Shown: positions 11,815 to 23,155, counted from the first letter of the stretch. The stretch: 64,000 nucleotides of DNA from Ypsolopha sequella (GCA_934047225.1 CAKOHE010000086.1:372001-436000); one strand, 5' to 3'. The notes: generated from the sequence alone by a model not told the origin. Translations and numbers: made by a program.

Positions 11815-12150
11815 ACTTATAAGTGTATAATAATATAATATTAATGCTTTTGTCTGTTGTTGTTGTTGTCGTATTATAAAATTGTATAATATATATATTA
11901 TTATTATTACATACGGCTTGAACACTCACGTGTGATTGTTGTTGACTATATGCCAACCGTTTCACCAATACAATTTCGGCATTATCAAGGCGAAAGTGCC
12001 CGTTTGACAACGACGGTAAACGCCGCGTCGTCGTCCTAAGAACGACACTCGCCTTGATAATGCCGAAATTGTATCGGTGAAACGGTTGGCATATAGTCAA
12101 CAACAATCACACGTGAGTGTTCAAGCCGTATGTAATAATAATTTAGTATG
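11815..12150. mobile_element. Large foldback element with 92-bp arms
   Basis: Arms 11902-11993 and 12049-12140 are inverted copies with very few mismatches; both contain 'acatacggcttgaacactca' in opposite orientations and 'cggcattatcaaggcga' at the inner end. The loop of about 55 bp is GC-rich. The left flank (11815-11890) is a (GTT)n-rich tail that matches 37438-37505 in inverse orientation. The 97-codon minus-strand ORF reads through the palindrome and is not a gene. Confidence 0.85.
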
Positions 12151-12206
12151 TCAGCTCACGCGAGTTTTAATAATATTATAATATATATATTATATATAAA
12201 TATATA

Positions 12207-12468
12207 CAAGGTGACTTTTTAATCATCGTCCAAATTCATACTAGAGGCTTGGTAAGTGATCAGTATCATGAATCGATTACAATTTTTGTGAAATTCGTAT
12301 AATGAAGTTTTGACTTCCCATAATAATTCACTTCCAGTCCTGAGTGAATCACTATGGGGAGTCGAAATTTCATTTTATGAATTTTACAAAAATCGTTATT
12401 CGTTCATGATACTGATCACTTCTCAAGCCTCCAGTATGAATTTGGACGATGATCAAAAAGTCACCTTG
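12207..12468. mobile_element. 'caaggtgac' foldback MITE, copy 2
   Basis: This is a 262-bp imperfect palindrome with ends 'caaggtgactttttaatcat' and 'atgatcaaaaagtcaccttg', embedded in (TA)n sequence on both sides. It is the same family as 3993-4254 and 49895-50148. No coding content. Confidence 0.85.
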
Positions 12469-12641
12469 TATATAAATTATATAAATTTTATAAATATATT
12501 ATATTTTACTTTTATGAGCTTTTGAATATTTATTAGTATTAAAACAATTAAAAAAAAATTATAACTCGATATATTTCGGCCCTCGGTATATCTTTATACT
12601 TGCGATTGTCGGCACTTGCTGAAACTTGAAACACATCTTGA

Positions 12642-13075
12642 ATTAAAAACACTTGTAAGTACATTATAGTTTCAACAAATTGATACTTATCGTTGTTGGT
12701 TATTGATGGAACATTTGTAACATATTGTAAATAAAACAAATTCTTGGTACCTGTTCAACTTTTTATATATTCTACACTAGCGACCGGTTTCGTTATAATA
12801 ACATCGTCAGGCTTTTAGATATCTCTACGAATCATGAGATGGAACATTTCGTCTTTGTTTACATTTTGTGATGAACACATGATGTTTGTCATCACATATA
12901 TAAAAAGTGGAACAGGTACCAATAATTTGTTTTATTTACAATATATTATAGTTTCACTCTATTTCTGTTAATTTCAATTAGTTAGTTTCAATCGCTTGAA
13001 AATGGAGTAAAATCTGAAACCGGTTGGGAGTTAACAGAAATAGAGTGAAACGTACAAGTGTTTTTAATTCAATAA
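12642..13075. mobile_element. Nested foldback structure
   Basis: Three sets of inverted repeats are present. The outer set pairs 'ttaaaaacacttgta' near 12642 with 'tacaagtgtttttaa' near 13052. The second pairs 'aataaaacaaattcttggta' at 12728 with 'aataatttgttttattt' at 12924, flanked by 'acctgtt' and 'aacaggt'. The third pairs 'gtttcactctatttctgtta' (12951-12970) with 'taacagaaatagagtgaaac' (13033-13052). No ORF. It may be two foldback elements, one inside the other. Confidence 0.6.
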
Positions 13076-13370
13076 AATTGTATCTGCTTTGATTTTAATG
13101 TACTTTTTGTAATATAGTTATTTTTAAGTATAGATAATAAGTTTGATGAATGTTCATAATCGCATTGGCCTAGCTATAAGGATAGTGTTATATTGTTGAT
13201 GATAAATAAATAATTATAAATAAAAATAAATAATAATAAAAAAAACTGTCGTCTGGTAACCCTAACCGTGCGTGAGCGATTGAAAATGGCAAATTAATTT
13301 AATCACGAGGGTAAAAAGGTTTTGTTCATTTATCAATAAAGGTTGCTTTAAAATTAGCTTAGGATTAAAA

Positions 13371-13763
13371 TAGTAGTTTATGCTACAAGGGCGCAAAGGA
13401 ATAAATTACGAGGACGATTTAAAACACGAGCGTAGCGAGTGTTTTAAACGTAACCGAGTAATTTATTGCTCTTACGCCCGTGTATCATACTACGTTTTTC
13501 AATGCATAGTGTGAGGAAATGAAAACAAATATAATCTTGTGAACTTTAAATTGTAATTGGCTCAAAAGGACTAGGTATCCAGAGCCGTTAAACAGTGGAA
13601 AAAAAAGTATGATATTTATGGTGTACAGGAAAGGCTGCAGGTTAGCTAACCATTGTTAATAAATAAAAAAATAATAATAATAAAGCCCTAGGGCAAAATA
13701 ATCGACTTTCTGTTCGGTTTTGATGCATAAAAAGTGGGCCTTTACGAGCACTTGCATTGAAAA
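13371..13763 (+). repeat. Hairpin-plus-TIR repeat family, copy 1 of 6
   Basis: The first roughly 125 bp form a long hairpin: 'tagtttatgctacaagggcg' pairs with 'cgcccgtgtatcatacta', and 'aaaacacgagcg' with 'cgagtgtttt' lies near the tip. The remainder is bounded by 'tttttcaatgca' and 'tgcattgaaaaa'. The other copies are 24361-24743, 35210-35611, 43854-44203, 58671-59067 and 60582-60957. It has no ORF; one copy interrupts a LINE coding region. Confidence 0.85.
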
Positions 13764-13972
13764 AATATTTTGATATAATGAAAAAGTCAGTGAAACTCAT
13801 GGAAATATAAAGGACCTGAGTCATTTTGCACCAATTTTTGGAAAAACCTTCAACAGTGATGAAACCATGTCATATGAAAGCTTTTAGGATGTACTTCATT
13901 TCATTCTTTCAGAGCTAAGTTCAAATCCAGCGCGAAAATGGTGAACGGTGAAATCAATGAATTTTCATTCGT

Positions 13973-14285
13973 TTGTAGGGTTTCGTACCCAAAGGGTAAC
14001 CAACGGGACCCTATTACTAAGACTCCGCTGTCCATCCGTCTGTCTGTCCGTTTGTCCGTCTGTCACCAGGCTGTATCTCATGAACCGTGATAGTTAGACA
14101 GTTGAAATTTTCACAGATGATGTATTTCTGTTGCCGCTATAACACCAAATAAAAAAAAAACAGAATAAAATAAATATTTAAAGGGGCTCCCATACAACAG
14201 ACATGTTTTTTTTGCCGTTTTTATAGATAAGGTACGTAACCATTCGTGCGCGAGTCCGACTCGCACTTGGCCGTTTTTTTTTTTT
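13973..14285 (+). repeat. 'gggacccta..cgactcgcacttggccg' lepidopteran repeat, copy 1
   Basis: It carries 'gtttcgtacccaaagggtaa', 'accaggctgtatctcatgaa', 'tttcacagatgatgtatttc' and ends 'gcgagtccgactcgcacttg'. This is a very common dispersed repeat in Lepidoptera. Other copies are 19425-19690 and, partly, 63530-63640. Bases 13764-13972 and 14286-14600 show no gene. Confidence 0.75.
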
Positions 14286-14600
14286 TATCGTACATAAACA
14301 CCATTTTTGCGTTGAAATTAAACTTAGCTGCCATAAATTATGTCAAGTGATGACAATTACAATGACATTACTTGTTGGAGATTTCCAATAGAAACTATTT
14401 CAAGTTCCAACACTGACAGCAAGATAGCGTATACAATTTTCAACGCGTGCGACAGAGATGGCATTAGAACCCGTGTCGCAACCCTTAATTTCTGAACGCG
14501 GCCCTGATTGTTGCACAATGAACATGGACTTGAAAATAAAGTCTGTCGTACCGTATATGTTTATTGCTACATACATTAAATACACCTTTAATTTAGTCCA

Positions 14601-14715
14601 TGTAGATTTATTATTTCATTACATATCTTTTTATTAGATAAAATTTGACGTGTGAAAAGTGTATTATTTATACCTACTTTGCAAAATAAACTATTTAAAT
14701 TTGAATTGAATTTGA
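14601..14715 (+). repeat. LINE-type 3' end, short copy
   Basis: 'aaaatttgacgtgtgaaaag' and 'acctactttgcaaaataaac' match the ends of the longer copies at 33050-33515 and 58140-58625 (minus). It ends in an (ATTTGAA)-like tail, consistent with a 5'-truncated LINE insertion. Confidence 0.6.
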
Positions 14716-14924
14716 ATTTTTGAAATTTTTAATGAAACTGGTTATTTGTAAATATTAACTTTTTAAGAATTTTTGTTTGTCTGTATGTATGTTTGAGTCG
14801 TTTTAACTCGAGAACCACTCAACAGATTACGTTGCGGTTTTCCTTATCATCATATGAATGACCCTGGTCAACATATAATTTATATATACACATATATATA
14901 TGTTGTATATATAAATTATGTTAA

Positions 14925-15398
14925 AGATCTTTAAATATGAAATTTCAGAAATTTTCTTACATATTCATGAGTTCATAATTCTTGTAATTCAAAAGTTATT
15001 CAAATTATTTGTTTTGTTCGAAAGTTGATTTCAAGGTTTTACATTTCCGTATTAAATTTCAAGGTTTTACATTTCCGTATTAAATTTCAAGGTTTTACAT
15101 TTCCGTATTAAATTTTGCTTTTATTTTCAGTTTGATTACAAAAATTTAATCTTCAAAAAAAGTTCGTCCTAAATGCCATCCATTTCCATGATAAGATTCC
15201 TAATATTTTTTTACAGCTGACACTTTTCAAAAATTTAATTAATGTAGCTGTTAGCTTAATGTGCTTCATTCATACACATAAGAAATCACAAATATTTTGA
15301 ATTTTTATTATTAAAAAAAATGCAAAAAAGTTGAAAATAGAGTTTCCTTGAAATTCTCTATAGAAAACGGCAATTTCATATGTAAAGACCTAATATGT
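14925..15398. mobile_element. 'tatgaaatt..aatttcata' TIR element, copy 1, with internal triplication
   Basis: The ends are inverted ('aatatgaaatttcag' and 'cggcaatttcatatg'); the interior matches 33628-34036 and 59300-59880 (inverse), sharing 'gttcgtcctaaa' and 'gctgacacttttcaaaaatt'. In this copy a 28-bp unit, 'tttcaaggttttacatttcc' plus 'gtattaaa', is present three times (15029-15112); the other copies lack the triplication. No ORF. Confidence 0.7.
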
Positions 15399-15410
15399 AT
15401 ATAGGTACTA

Positions 15411-16219
15411 CAGTAGGGCCTCGCTAATCTGGACCCCCGCTTATCCGGTGATCCCTGTAATCAGCCGAGCGGGGCGGCTTCGGGCAAATAAACTTCGTTT
15501 TTTTTTAACTTTGTATTAAGGCGATTACCGTCGCCAAATTAGCAGCTCGATGTTTGTCTGTATGAATATTGACGGAAACTACATTGAAATAGCGTTCAAA
15601 TCAGTGCACAATGTGTGGTGGCTGTTACGACGCTCGCTGCGTCCTTGAAAGGGCAAAATAGGAGAAAATAATACTTTTCACATGGGCGTCATTGTTCGAT
15701 TGAATAATTCTATGTTATATTTATAGCTATCAAGTTTATCTATTTATCAAAGCATAAATGAATTAAATCACCTAAGCCGCTTAGGAGCAGTAGGAAATTC
15801 AAGCCAAAAAACACCATTCAGTTGAAACAATTTTTCATATAGAAGTTTTGGTGGTACGAAAAAGAAAAATGTTGCATATGTTGTCATAGAGTTGATAATC
15901 CATAACACATTTTTTCAATATTTTTGGTTTGGCCATAAAAGAGGAGTAGGCTTTAGAAAGTACCCATTTGGCGGTATCAAGGGCCTTAAATGTGCAGATT
16001 TCTTACACGTTTGTATGTAATTCTCTACATAAGTAGTTTTGTATGTTTGTATTATCTGTTTTGTTTGTCTCGCTTATTGTGTTTCGATAATTAAATTAAA
16101 AAACTTAATGTTAACCATGTATTTTAATACCATTAAAATATTGCAGACCACAATCCTGACACCTCAGTAATCCGCCAAGGGCCTGTTTTTTGCCTATCTG
16201 GATTAGCGAGGCCCTACTC
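15411..16219. mobile_element. pogo/Tigger-type nonautonomous element
   Basis: The terminal inverted repeats are 'cagtagggcctcgctaatct' at 15411 and 'gattagcgaggccctactc' ending at 16219, with TA on each side (15409-15410, 16220-16221) as expected for the Tc1/pogo group. 'cagtagggcctcgctaat' is the typical start of Tigger-like elements. The 809-bp element has no transposase ORF, so it would need a transposase in trans. Bases 16222-16639 show no gene. Confidence 0.75.
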
Positions 16220-16639
16220 TATGTAAGTAAGTAGTTATCTACTTATTATTTTTATTATAAGTACAATGTAGGTATTTATCATGGAAATAACTTTAAATTT
16301 TGGTCTAGTTATTCTGCCCCAATATATGTATTTCCCTGCACGCCTATATTTTATATTGTAATTCACTAACGGGTTGACTGGGAGAAACTGCTTTAACATT
16401 AAGTCCACCCATTGTACATCTTTAATTTGTGCAATAAAGAGTAAAATAAAAATAATAATATTTTGAGTCAAAATAATTATTTTTAATCATATGAGGTCAA
16501 TTTAAACCACTTTATGAAATACACAGAAAAGTTTCATACATTATACCTTCAAGTTAAACCGGAATTGCGTAAGAAACATTGTATGTTTTCTTTCAGTAAG
16601 AAACACAACCAATGTGCAAACAGGTAGAGGAAAGTATCT

Positions 16640-17130
16640 TCCAAGCAAAGGTCTAATAGAAAAATAAACGTTGGGACAGATGAGCGATCAAGGAGATGAG
16701 CAGTGGGTCTACCGTGTAATTCTCATTTTCATCAACATCAACTTGAGATTGAAATTTGACGTGCGTGCGACGACGCCCGCCTAACATGCCATCTCTTTTG
16801 CACGCGTTGAATATCGCATGCATTTGCTTGAAGTTGATACAAATGAGAATTACGCGGTAGAGCCCCAGGTCTCCATGATCACTCTCCGCACAAAGCACCT
16901 CCATAGTGGCGACGTAAATCTGTCGGCTACAGTCTCCAGGATGGTGTTGGGACTGTCCCACGTGCTGCGGATCAGGAATGTGGTCTTTTTGCGAATTATG
17001 GTCGCAGAGCCATCAGTTAGATATTTCGCAAACATCCCTGATGCACTACATAAACAGAGCTATTATGCGGTGGTATTATGCCGTTTCAATAAAATATCAC
17101 TGGCCTTGTTGTTCTTCTGATGAAATGGCA
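16640..17130 (-). pseudogene. Degenerate LINE 3' fragment
   Basis: On the minus strand, 16850-17035 reads 'MFAKYLTDG' and 'IIRKKTTFLIRS', then 'ILETVADR'. This aligns by eye with 'MFAEACVDG', 'ILRKRAASLVRR' and 'ILQAVADS' in the LINE fragment at 48611-48991. Both are the last part of a LINE polymerase. The frame is broken and a MITE (16704-16867) sits in its downstream part. Confidence 0.6.
16704..16867. mobile_element. Small foldback MITE inside a LINE remnant
   Basis: The ends are inverted: 'tgggtctaccgtgtaattct' and 'agaattacgcggtag' plus 'agcccca'; 'catcaacatcaa' pairs with 'ttgaagttgat'. It is about 164 bp and has no ORF. Its core 'ttcaacgcgtgc' is shared with 14436-14460. Confidence 0.6.
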
Positions 17131-17142
17131 GGAAATGTCTGG

Positions 17143-17429
17143 ATTTTATTTTATTTATTTATTTATTATCATCATCAAAGAAAAACACAATTACATTATT
17201 CTACGGTATCAATAAACCTTGCAAGGTTTGTCTAGATATCGGGTGATCCATACGTAGCTACATTTTAAACAAATATATTATTTATAACTTAAACCTGGTT
17301 AGGTATATAAACCTACTTACAATACAGCGGGTGGGCGGTTCTGCAGAATAAGGCCAGGAGTGCGAAATCTGGAGGCACCTCTCCAGAGTCGTTGAGTCGG
17401 TAGCGCTAAGTCTTCTCTAGTAGGTGAAA
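17143..17429 (-). repeat. Older LINE-like tail, interrupted by the hAT foldback
   Basis: A reverse-strand A-rich tail, (AAAT)n at 17143-17168, is followed by sequence whose minus-strand translation includes 'STTLERCLQISHSWPYSAEP'. The sequence ends at the 7-bp 'ggtgaaa' that marks the hAT insertion and seems to resume after 18960 for at least a short distance. I cannot name the family. Confidence 0.4.
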
Positions 17430-18959
17430 CAGTGGCGTGCACAGAACTTTTTGCTGGAAAAGCAAACAATTGGTCAAGAACAACAATAAAAAAAATATGA
17501 AAAAATTTAAATATCAATTTGAAAAAAAAAAAAAAATGTATGACGCCTGGGGTACTAGCATGAACTTGGTATCGACTCGACATCGGTTCGATAAATAAAA
17601 ACCTAACTCTTATTTCATTACGATAAGGGTTATCGTTTAGATTTTATCGATTCTATCTGTCAAATTTGTCTAATCGACGCGTACGTGCTCGCATAGCAGG
17701 GTAGATAATCAAATAATTATGTTTGCTGATGATTCCACTCTTTTGATTAAATGTAAAAATATTGGCGTTTATGAAAATGATATAAATAGTGCTTTAGAAT
17801 GTATAATTAACTGGTTTGACATAAATAACTTAATGATAAATTTAAACAAGACGAAATGTATGCAATTTTACCTACCTCAAAATAAACCAAGAGAAATAAC
17901 GATCAAATATAAAAATACGGTTATAGAGCAAGTGAAAGAGATCAAATTTCTAGGCATGATGCTGGACTGTCACGGAAATTGGAAACCACATACGAACTAT
18001 CTTAAAAAGAAACTAAGTAGATTTGTCTTTGCTCTATGGAACATTTCAAATAAATGTAATCGTAAAGCAGCACTCTGTGCATATCACGGTTTTGTGGCAT
18101 CCAATTTGCGCTATGGATTACTACACTGGGGCAACTCGAAAAATGTGCTACCTGTCTTTAGAATGCAAAAAAAATGTGTTAGAGCCATATTCGGTGCCAA
18201 ACAAAGAGATCATTGTTCACCTTTATTTAAAAAACTAGATATTTTAACGGTCCCTAGCATGTACATATATGAAGCATGTACATTTGTTCACAGAAACCTC
18301 ATTCTATATAAAATTGTACACCCTAGAATACTAAGAACAGCACGGAGCAATTATAAAGTATTCCCATTTCATAACGCAAACACAATATTCTATTGTAATA
18401 CAGTCTATGCCATGGCTCCAAAAATGTATAATCATCTTCCAAACGAAATGAGAGAGCTTAATCTAACACAATTCCAAAACAAATTGTACAACATCTTAGT
18501 CAATAAGTGCTATTATAATGTTGATGAATATTTAAATGATAATGACATTCATACTACTAAATCATAGATAATTAATTTAATGACATTTTAATCATTTTCA
18601 ATTTTAATTTAATTTAATGTAATAAATATAATAAATAATGTTAATATGTTGCACTTCTCATGTAATATTATAGATCATGTAATAGTTGTAGTTAGTAATT
18701 AAAATTTTTGCATACCAGTAATGGTAAAATGTGATTGGACATAAATTTACGAACAACTGTTATACTTACACACATTTTATAGCAAATAAACGTTTTGTAT
18801 TGTATTGTATTGTATTGTAGACAATGTCTACCCTAGAGTGAAAATTTCCTATACAAACTTTTTTTTTTAAAGTGATATTTAAATTTTTTCATATTTTTTT
18901 TATTGTTGTTCTTGACCAATTGTTTGCTTTTCCAGCAAAAAGTTCTGTGCACGCCACTG
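17430..18959. mobile_element. hAT-like foldback element ('cagtggcgtgcac' ends)
   Basis: Both ends read 'cagtggcgtgcacagaactt' inward and stay inverted for about 88 bp. The sequence 'ggtgaaa' is directly repeated at 17423-17429 and 18960-18966, a 7-bp match where hAT elements give 8 bp, so one base may have changed. A LINE fragment occupies most of the interior. 'gggtagat' or 'gggtagac' lies near the inner side of both arms, as in the larger relative at 20198-24162. No transposase is present. Confidence 0.85.
17719..18567 (+). pseudogene. LINE reverse transcriptase starting at the FADD catalytic motif
   Basis: The 282-codon frame begins with 'MFADDSTLL', the catalytic aspartate pair of a LINE reverse transcriptase (F-A-D-D here, more often Y/F-A-D-D). 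It continues through 'INLNKTKCMQF', 'IKFLGMMLDCHGNW' and 'NLRYGLLHWG' to a natural stop. Everything upstream of the motif (fingers, palm start, endonuclease) is missing, so the copy is 5'-truncated and inactive. A LINE 3' end with 'gcaaataaacg' and a (TATTG)n tail follows at 18780-18818. It lies inside the hAT foldback. Confidence 0.85.
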
Positions 18960-19102
18960 GGTGAAAGGAACCCCAATATCGGGGTGATATTCACACACAA
19001 CACTTTTTAGATTACTTTAGTATAAAAATATCCTCGTAGGAACTTTCAAATCAGAATTAATTAAATGTAAGAAAATAAGGCAGGCGTCGTAGTTGCACGC
19101 TC

Positions 19103-20080
19103 AAAAAACCGGCCAAAAGCGGATTAGACTCGCGTACCTAGGGTTGCATATCATGGATGATAAATTAAATTTTGTCATTTTTTACGTGAGTTTCTCAACC
19201 GCTATATTTTTTCTGTAATCTTTACGTAAACACATAATTATTACGAATTTTTTTTTTATATTTTTCTGTCCACCAGTTTTGGAGATAAGGGGGAGGGCAC
19301 ATAATTTCTTTATGGTTTTTCAACGATTTCTCGAAATAGATGCAACAAAATGTATAGCTAAACTATATATTTACACAATTAGCTCTTATGATTCTATATA
19401 AATTTTTTACTTTTGTTTTACGGTTCCGTACCTAAAGGGTAACCAACGGGACCCTTTTACTAAGACTTCGATGTCCGTCTGTCACCAGGCTGTATCTCAT
19501 GAACCGTGATAGTTAGACAGTTAAAATTTTCACAGATGATGTATTTCTGTTGCCGCTATAACAAAAAATACTAAAAACAGAATACAATAAATATTGAAGT
19601 ACCTTACAACCAACGTGATTTTTTTTCCGTTTTTATAAATAATGGTACGGAACCTTTTGTGCGCGACTCCGACTCGCTTTTGGCTGGTTTTATATTTCTC
19701 ATTTATGCCCATTTTTTTTTAAATCGCTATGTTATGACCTACGATCGACATTTTTTTACATATTGTTCGGTCTACCAATTTCGGAGATAAAGGGGGGGAC
19801 ATACATATTTTTGTGGTTTTTTAAAGATTTCTCGAAACCAATGCCAGTAAATTTAGTAAAAGTATATATTTTTACAATCAGCTTTTTAATATCTAAAATT
19901 TTATACCCATATTGTAATTGTAGGATAACAGTTTTTAATTTCCTCAATTTTGTTTTGGAAGTTGGTATTTTGAACAATCTCAAATTTTAAATGAACGGTA
20001 ATAAATTTATGAGTTCATGACGGACGGACGGACAACGGAGTCTCACCATAACCTAAAGGTTCCCTTTTGTACCTCATAGG
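19103..20080 (+). repeat. 'aaccggccaa..gactcgcgtacc' long repeat, copy 1
   Basis: It opens 'aaaaaaccggccaaaagcgg' and 'gactcgcgtacctagggttg' and ends around 'gacggacggacggacaacgg' plus 'agtctcaccata' at 20018-20050. The same start and end define the copy at 53486-54935. A copy of the 'accaggctgtatctcatgaa' repeat is nested at 19425-19690, marked by 'gttccgtacctaaagggtaa' and 'gcgcgactccgactcgc'. No ORF of substance. Confidence 0.7.
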
Positions 20081-20189
20081 TTGATTATTACCGACTCTGA
20101 ATTCTCAGGATCCTCTTCATTGAGAAATCCTTCCAAAAATAAATTTAAAAGTGATATAATCCGGTTGTAGTACATATATGTAATTATAT

Positions 20190-20197
20190 GTATTTTG
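20190..20197 (+). repeat. Target-site duplication of the 3.97-kb hAT element, left
   Basis: 'gtattttg' directly before the element; the identical 8 bp follow it at 24163-24170. Confidence 0.85.
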
Positions 20198-20234
20198 CAA
20201 TGGCGTGCACAGAGTTTTTACACAGGGTAGACAT

Positions 20235-20475
20235 AAAAACCGGTCAAGTGCGAGTCAGACTCGCGTACCTAAGGTTCCGTGAATTTCTAAACCGCTATAT
20301 TATTCCTGTAATCTTTACGTCAGCACATATTACCATTTTTTTTTTTATTTTTCGATCAACCAATTTTAGAGATAAGTTGAGGGACATCAATTTTTTTTTG
20401 TAGTTTTTCGAGGATTTCCCAAAATAGACGCAAGTAAATATAGCTAAGCTGTATATGTATTTTTATGCGCATCTG
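20235..20475 (+). repeat. 'gactcgcgtacc' long repeat, truncated copy
   Basis: 'aaaaccggtcaagtgcgagt' and 'cagactcgcgtacctaaggt' match the start of 19103-20080. The copy stops about 240 bp in. It lies just inside the left end of the hAT element. Confidence 0.65.
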
Positions 20476-21221
20476 TAACCGGCATCGTTCCAAACAGTTT
20501 GGTTATTTGAACATAACAAGCAGAAGAAACAAAACAATCGATTAGTATGTTTACAACCTGTCAGCCAGTTAAATGTTTCATATTGTTTTGGATTGAATTT
20601 TCTAGTTGCTTTACCTTTTATTTGAATCCGGTACGAAGCGGCCTTTCTCGATTAAGTCTTTTTTTTTTCCGCAAAACACAGTTTTGAAAACGTACCATTT
20701 CTTAATTTTTGCACACACACATTCCCAGCACAACTTTCACAGTAGTTACTACTACCACTAGCCATTTTTTGCAATTTTTAGACCCAATTTTATTTTATTT
20801 ATACTGCTTGTCATCAATTTGCGTAACGAACGAACGAACAACAATAATGAATGGCGCCGGCTAAGCCGCTAAGGCGGCTTCGTAAGACTTCGGTAATTTT
20901 CGGTGAATGTCGTAAAACTAAAAAGCCGTCAGCTTTTTGCAGAATTTTCGCCTACATCTCGCACGCAAACAAGCAAAAGCTTTTGCATTTGTGTGCTATG
21001 TACTTACAGTAACGCACACAACAAAGATACTGTTGGAATAATGACCCACACATATAAACCGGCAGCCACCATTCCGCGATGGCGGTCCGAAATTGAATTA
21101 CAACGAATCATAAGCCATTCACTTCATAGTCTTTCGTAATCGATTTTAGCGATGTAATTCTATTTCGGAATGCTCGAGTGAGCGAGCGACTCGCAGCTGT
21201 GAACTGAGACTCGCAGTTCCC

Positions 21222-22083
21222 GCTAATAGTCTATCGGCCTGGCCTTGATTTTGACAAAAGTCGTCGGAACGAGCTGTATTTACCTAAAACAGGTATCAAA
21301 AAACTCTTCATGATGTCTAGATGATGACCCTGCCTGTCTTCGCGTCAAAATCCGGGGACAAAAGGTATTTATGACGTAACAAAGATGGCGGCTGTGATTT
21401 AGGTTTTTTGCCATTTCCTCGAATTCTGTTCAACCGATTTGTTATTGTGGGGTATCATTTAAAATATATTTTTATGGTCTATTTTTATTATTTTTTATAA
21501 TTTATGTAAATATAATATTTTTATATATATGAGGCAACAAGTGATTTGTCAATATAATTTTGTATATATTATTTACCATACCTTCTTAAATATACGTTTA
21601 ATCAAAAATATGTTATTATAAAAAAGTTTGCATATTTAATAGGCTATCCAAAAAGGTATGATTTATTATTATACAGCTATAAACAAGCGAGCTACACTGC
21701 GACGTTGACTACTACACTGCAAAATACCGCGTCGTGAAAATTTCGAAGTCGATGCGATGTTGTACAGTTGGGACCGCCAAAAGGCTCGTTTGAAAGATAT
21801 TCCAATATTCTTTATCTTTTTGTTGAATACGAAGTGCATATATTCTTAAAACAATACTAACAATATAATATAATATCTAATATATTACTTTACTCACGTA
21901 TTTTCCAATGTAAATTTTAATAGACACATTTTTTCGCTATGATCGTTATTATCTTTTAAGAATGTTTTGACAGCTATAAATTTTAATAGGTATATAAAAT
22001 ATAATAATAAAACATAATTTACAATAAAATTATGACCGTTATCATTTCATTGCTCCCACTCTACGCGCGTTTTCCACAGTATA
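21222..22083 (+). repeat. Left arm of giant inverted repeat
   Basis: The arm runs from about 'taatagtctatcggcc' to 'gcgcgttttccacagtata'. Its reverse complement is at 23156-24028 with high identity over most of the length; differences include single bases and small indels, and the outer 100 bp are more diverged. The spacer between arms is about 1.07 kb. Confidence 0.9.
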
Positions 22084-22261
22084 GTAGTGAAGTATTTTAA
22101 AGTAGGTGTACTCATAAACGGTTCTGCTTATACAAAAATAAAATAAATATTGGATAATATTATTTATTTATTTATTTTTATGTTCCTTAGTTACATTTAA
22201 AACAATAAAGACAAATTATAACTAAACATCATAGCACAAAGAGTAATCAGGAAAAATCATT

Positions 22262-22549
22262 CTATTTATCCTCAAAATTGTATTGATTATAACACATTTC
22301 TTTTCCAGCATGGCATATACCAACCATACATTTTTGTCCTTTACTGACGCACTTAATTCTCGCAGATCTACAACCTGTCTTGCAATGACAAGTAATGAAC
22401 TCTAGATCTTTTAAAGATATACGGGAGTTTGAAGTTTCAATTGGCTTAAGAATCATATTTTCTAATCTCCATCCACAGTCTTCTGGAGCTAGCAATGTTG
22501 GCAACAGGATATCTGCAGATTTCCATACCAAAGCCTGGTAATTTGCCAA
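22262..22549 (-). CDS. Cysteine-rich (CXC/tesmin-like) ORF, partial
   Basis: The 95-codon minus-strand frame ends in a dense cysteine cluster: C-H-C-K-T-G-C, then C at +5, then 'GQKCMVGICHAGKEMCYN'. The spacing (CxC-x3-C-x5-C-x5-C-x4-C-x5-C) is reminiscent of CXC/tesmin-like zinc-binding segments, which I also know from the C-terminus of some insect transposon proteins preceded by a tryptophan-containing stretch. Here the upstream part is short ('KSADILLPTLLAPEDCGWRL'), and the sequence before it on the minus strand (22550-22700) has stops, so this is probably the 3' end of a decayed larger gene. It lies in the spacer between the two long inverted arms. An AATAAA-like 'aataaag' lies downstream near 22208. 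Function unknown. Confidence 0.45.
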   Translation of the reverse strand: MANYQALVWKSADILLPTLLAPEDCGWRLENMILKPIETSNSRISLKDLEFITCHCKTGCRSARIKCVSKGQKCMVGICHAGKEMCYNQYNFEDK

Positions 22550-23155
22550 TGTGATATTTTAGGGCTTCTTTAGAAGGCTTGCTAATGTTATTTACCTTAA
22601 GTACCTTGTTAAAGACTTCGATAAGAAAATCGTTATAAATCTATGCACAGCACAATTCCTTCTTGCACTAGGCGTACTGACGAAAAGTTTAAAAAGGGAA
22701 ACTATTTTTTTTTGAATTTTGAAACGCGGTGCAACAAATTAAAATTCGAATGATAACTTTCAACATTTTTAAAATCGATAAAACTATTCGTTCGAATTTC
22801 AAATTAAGTTTTGTTTTGCTTTCATTCCGTGCTGTCATTGTGTAATAATGGCGTATCAAGAATAATTTTATTTATTAGAAGCTTGTTTTCACTTTTTTTT
22901 ATTTCAAAGACCAAATATTTATTATACAAATTTTATCCTTAACGATATTCCTACCAATTCGTATAATAAAATAGCGAGGGTTTATTTTGTAGTTTTTAGT
23001 TGGTTCGATTCCCGGGTGAGACAAACGAATTTTAGAAGATCTTTGAATGCAGTTTTGTTTCTTTTAAAAAATAAAGGAATGTTTCTTTTCAGCAAAATGA
23101 GCTAACTAAAGGATTTAAGGTAGTTCCCCTCCAGGGCCCTTAAATTTTTTCCACC

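Noticed and set aside
11813..12106. 97-codon minus-strand ORF
   Set aside because: It reads through a near-perfect palindrome and cannot be separated from the foldback element.
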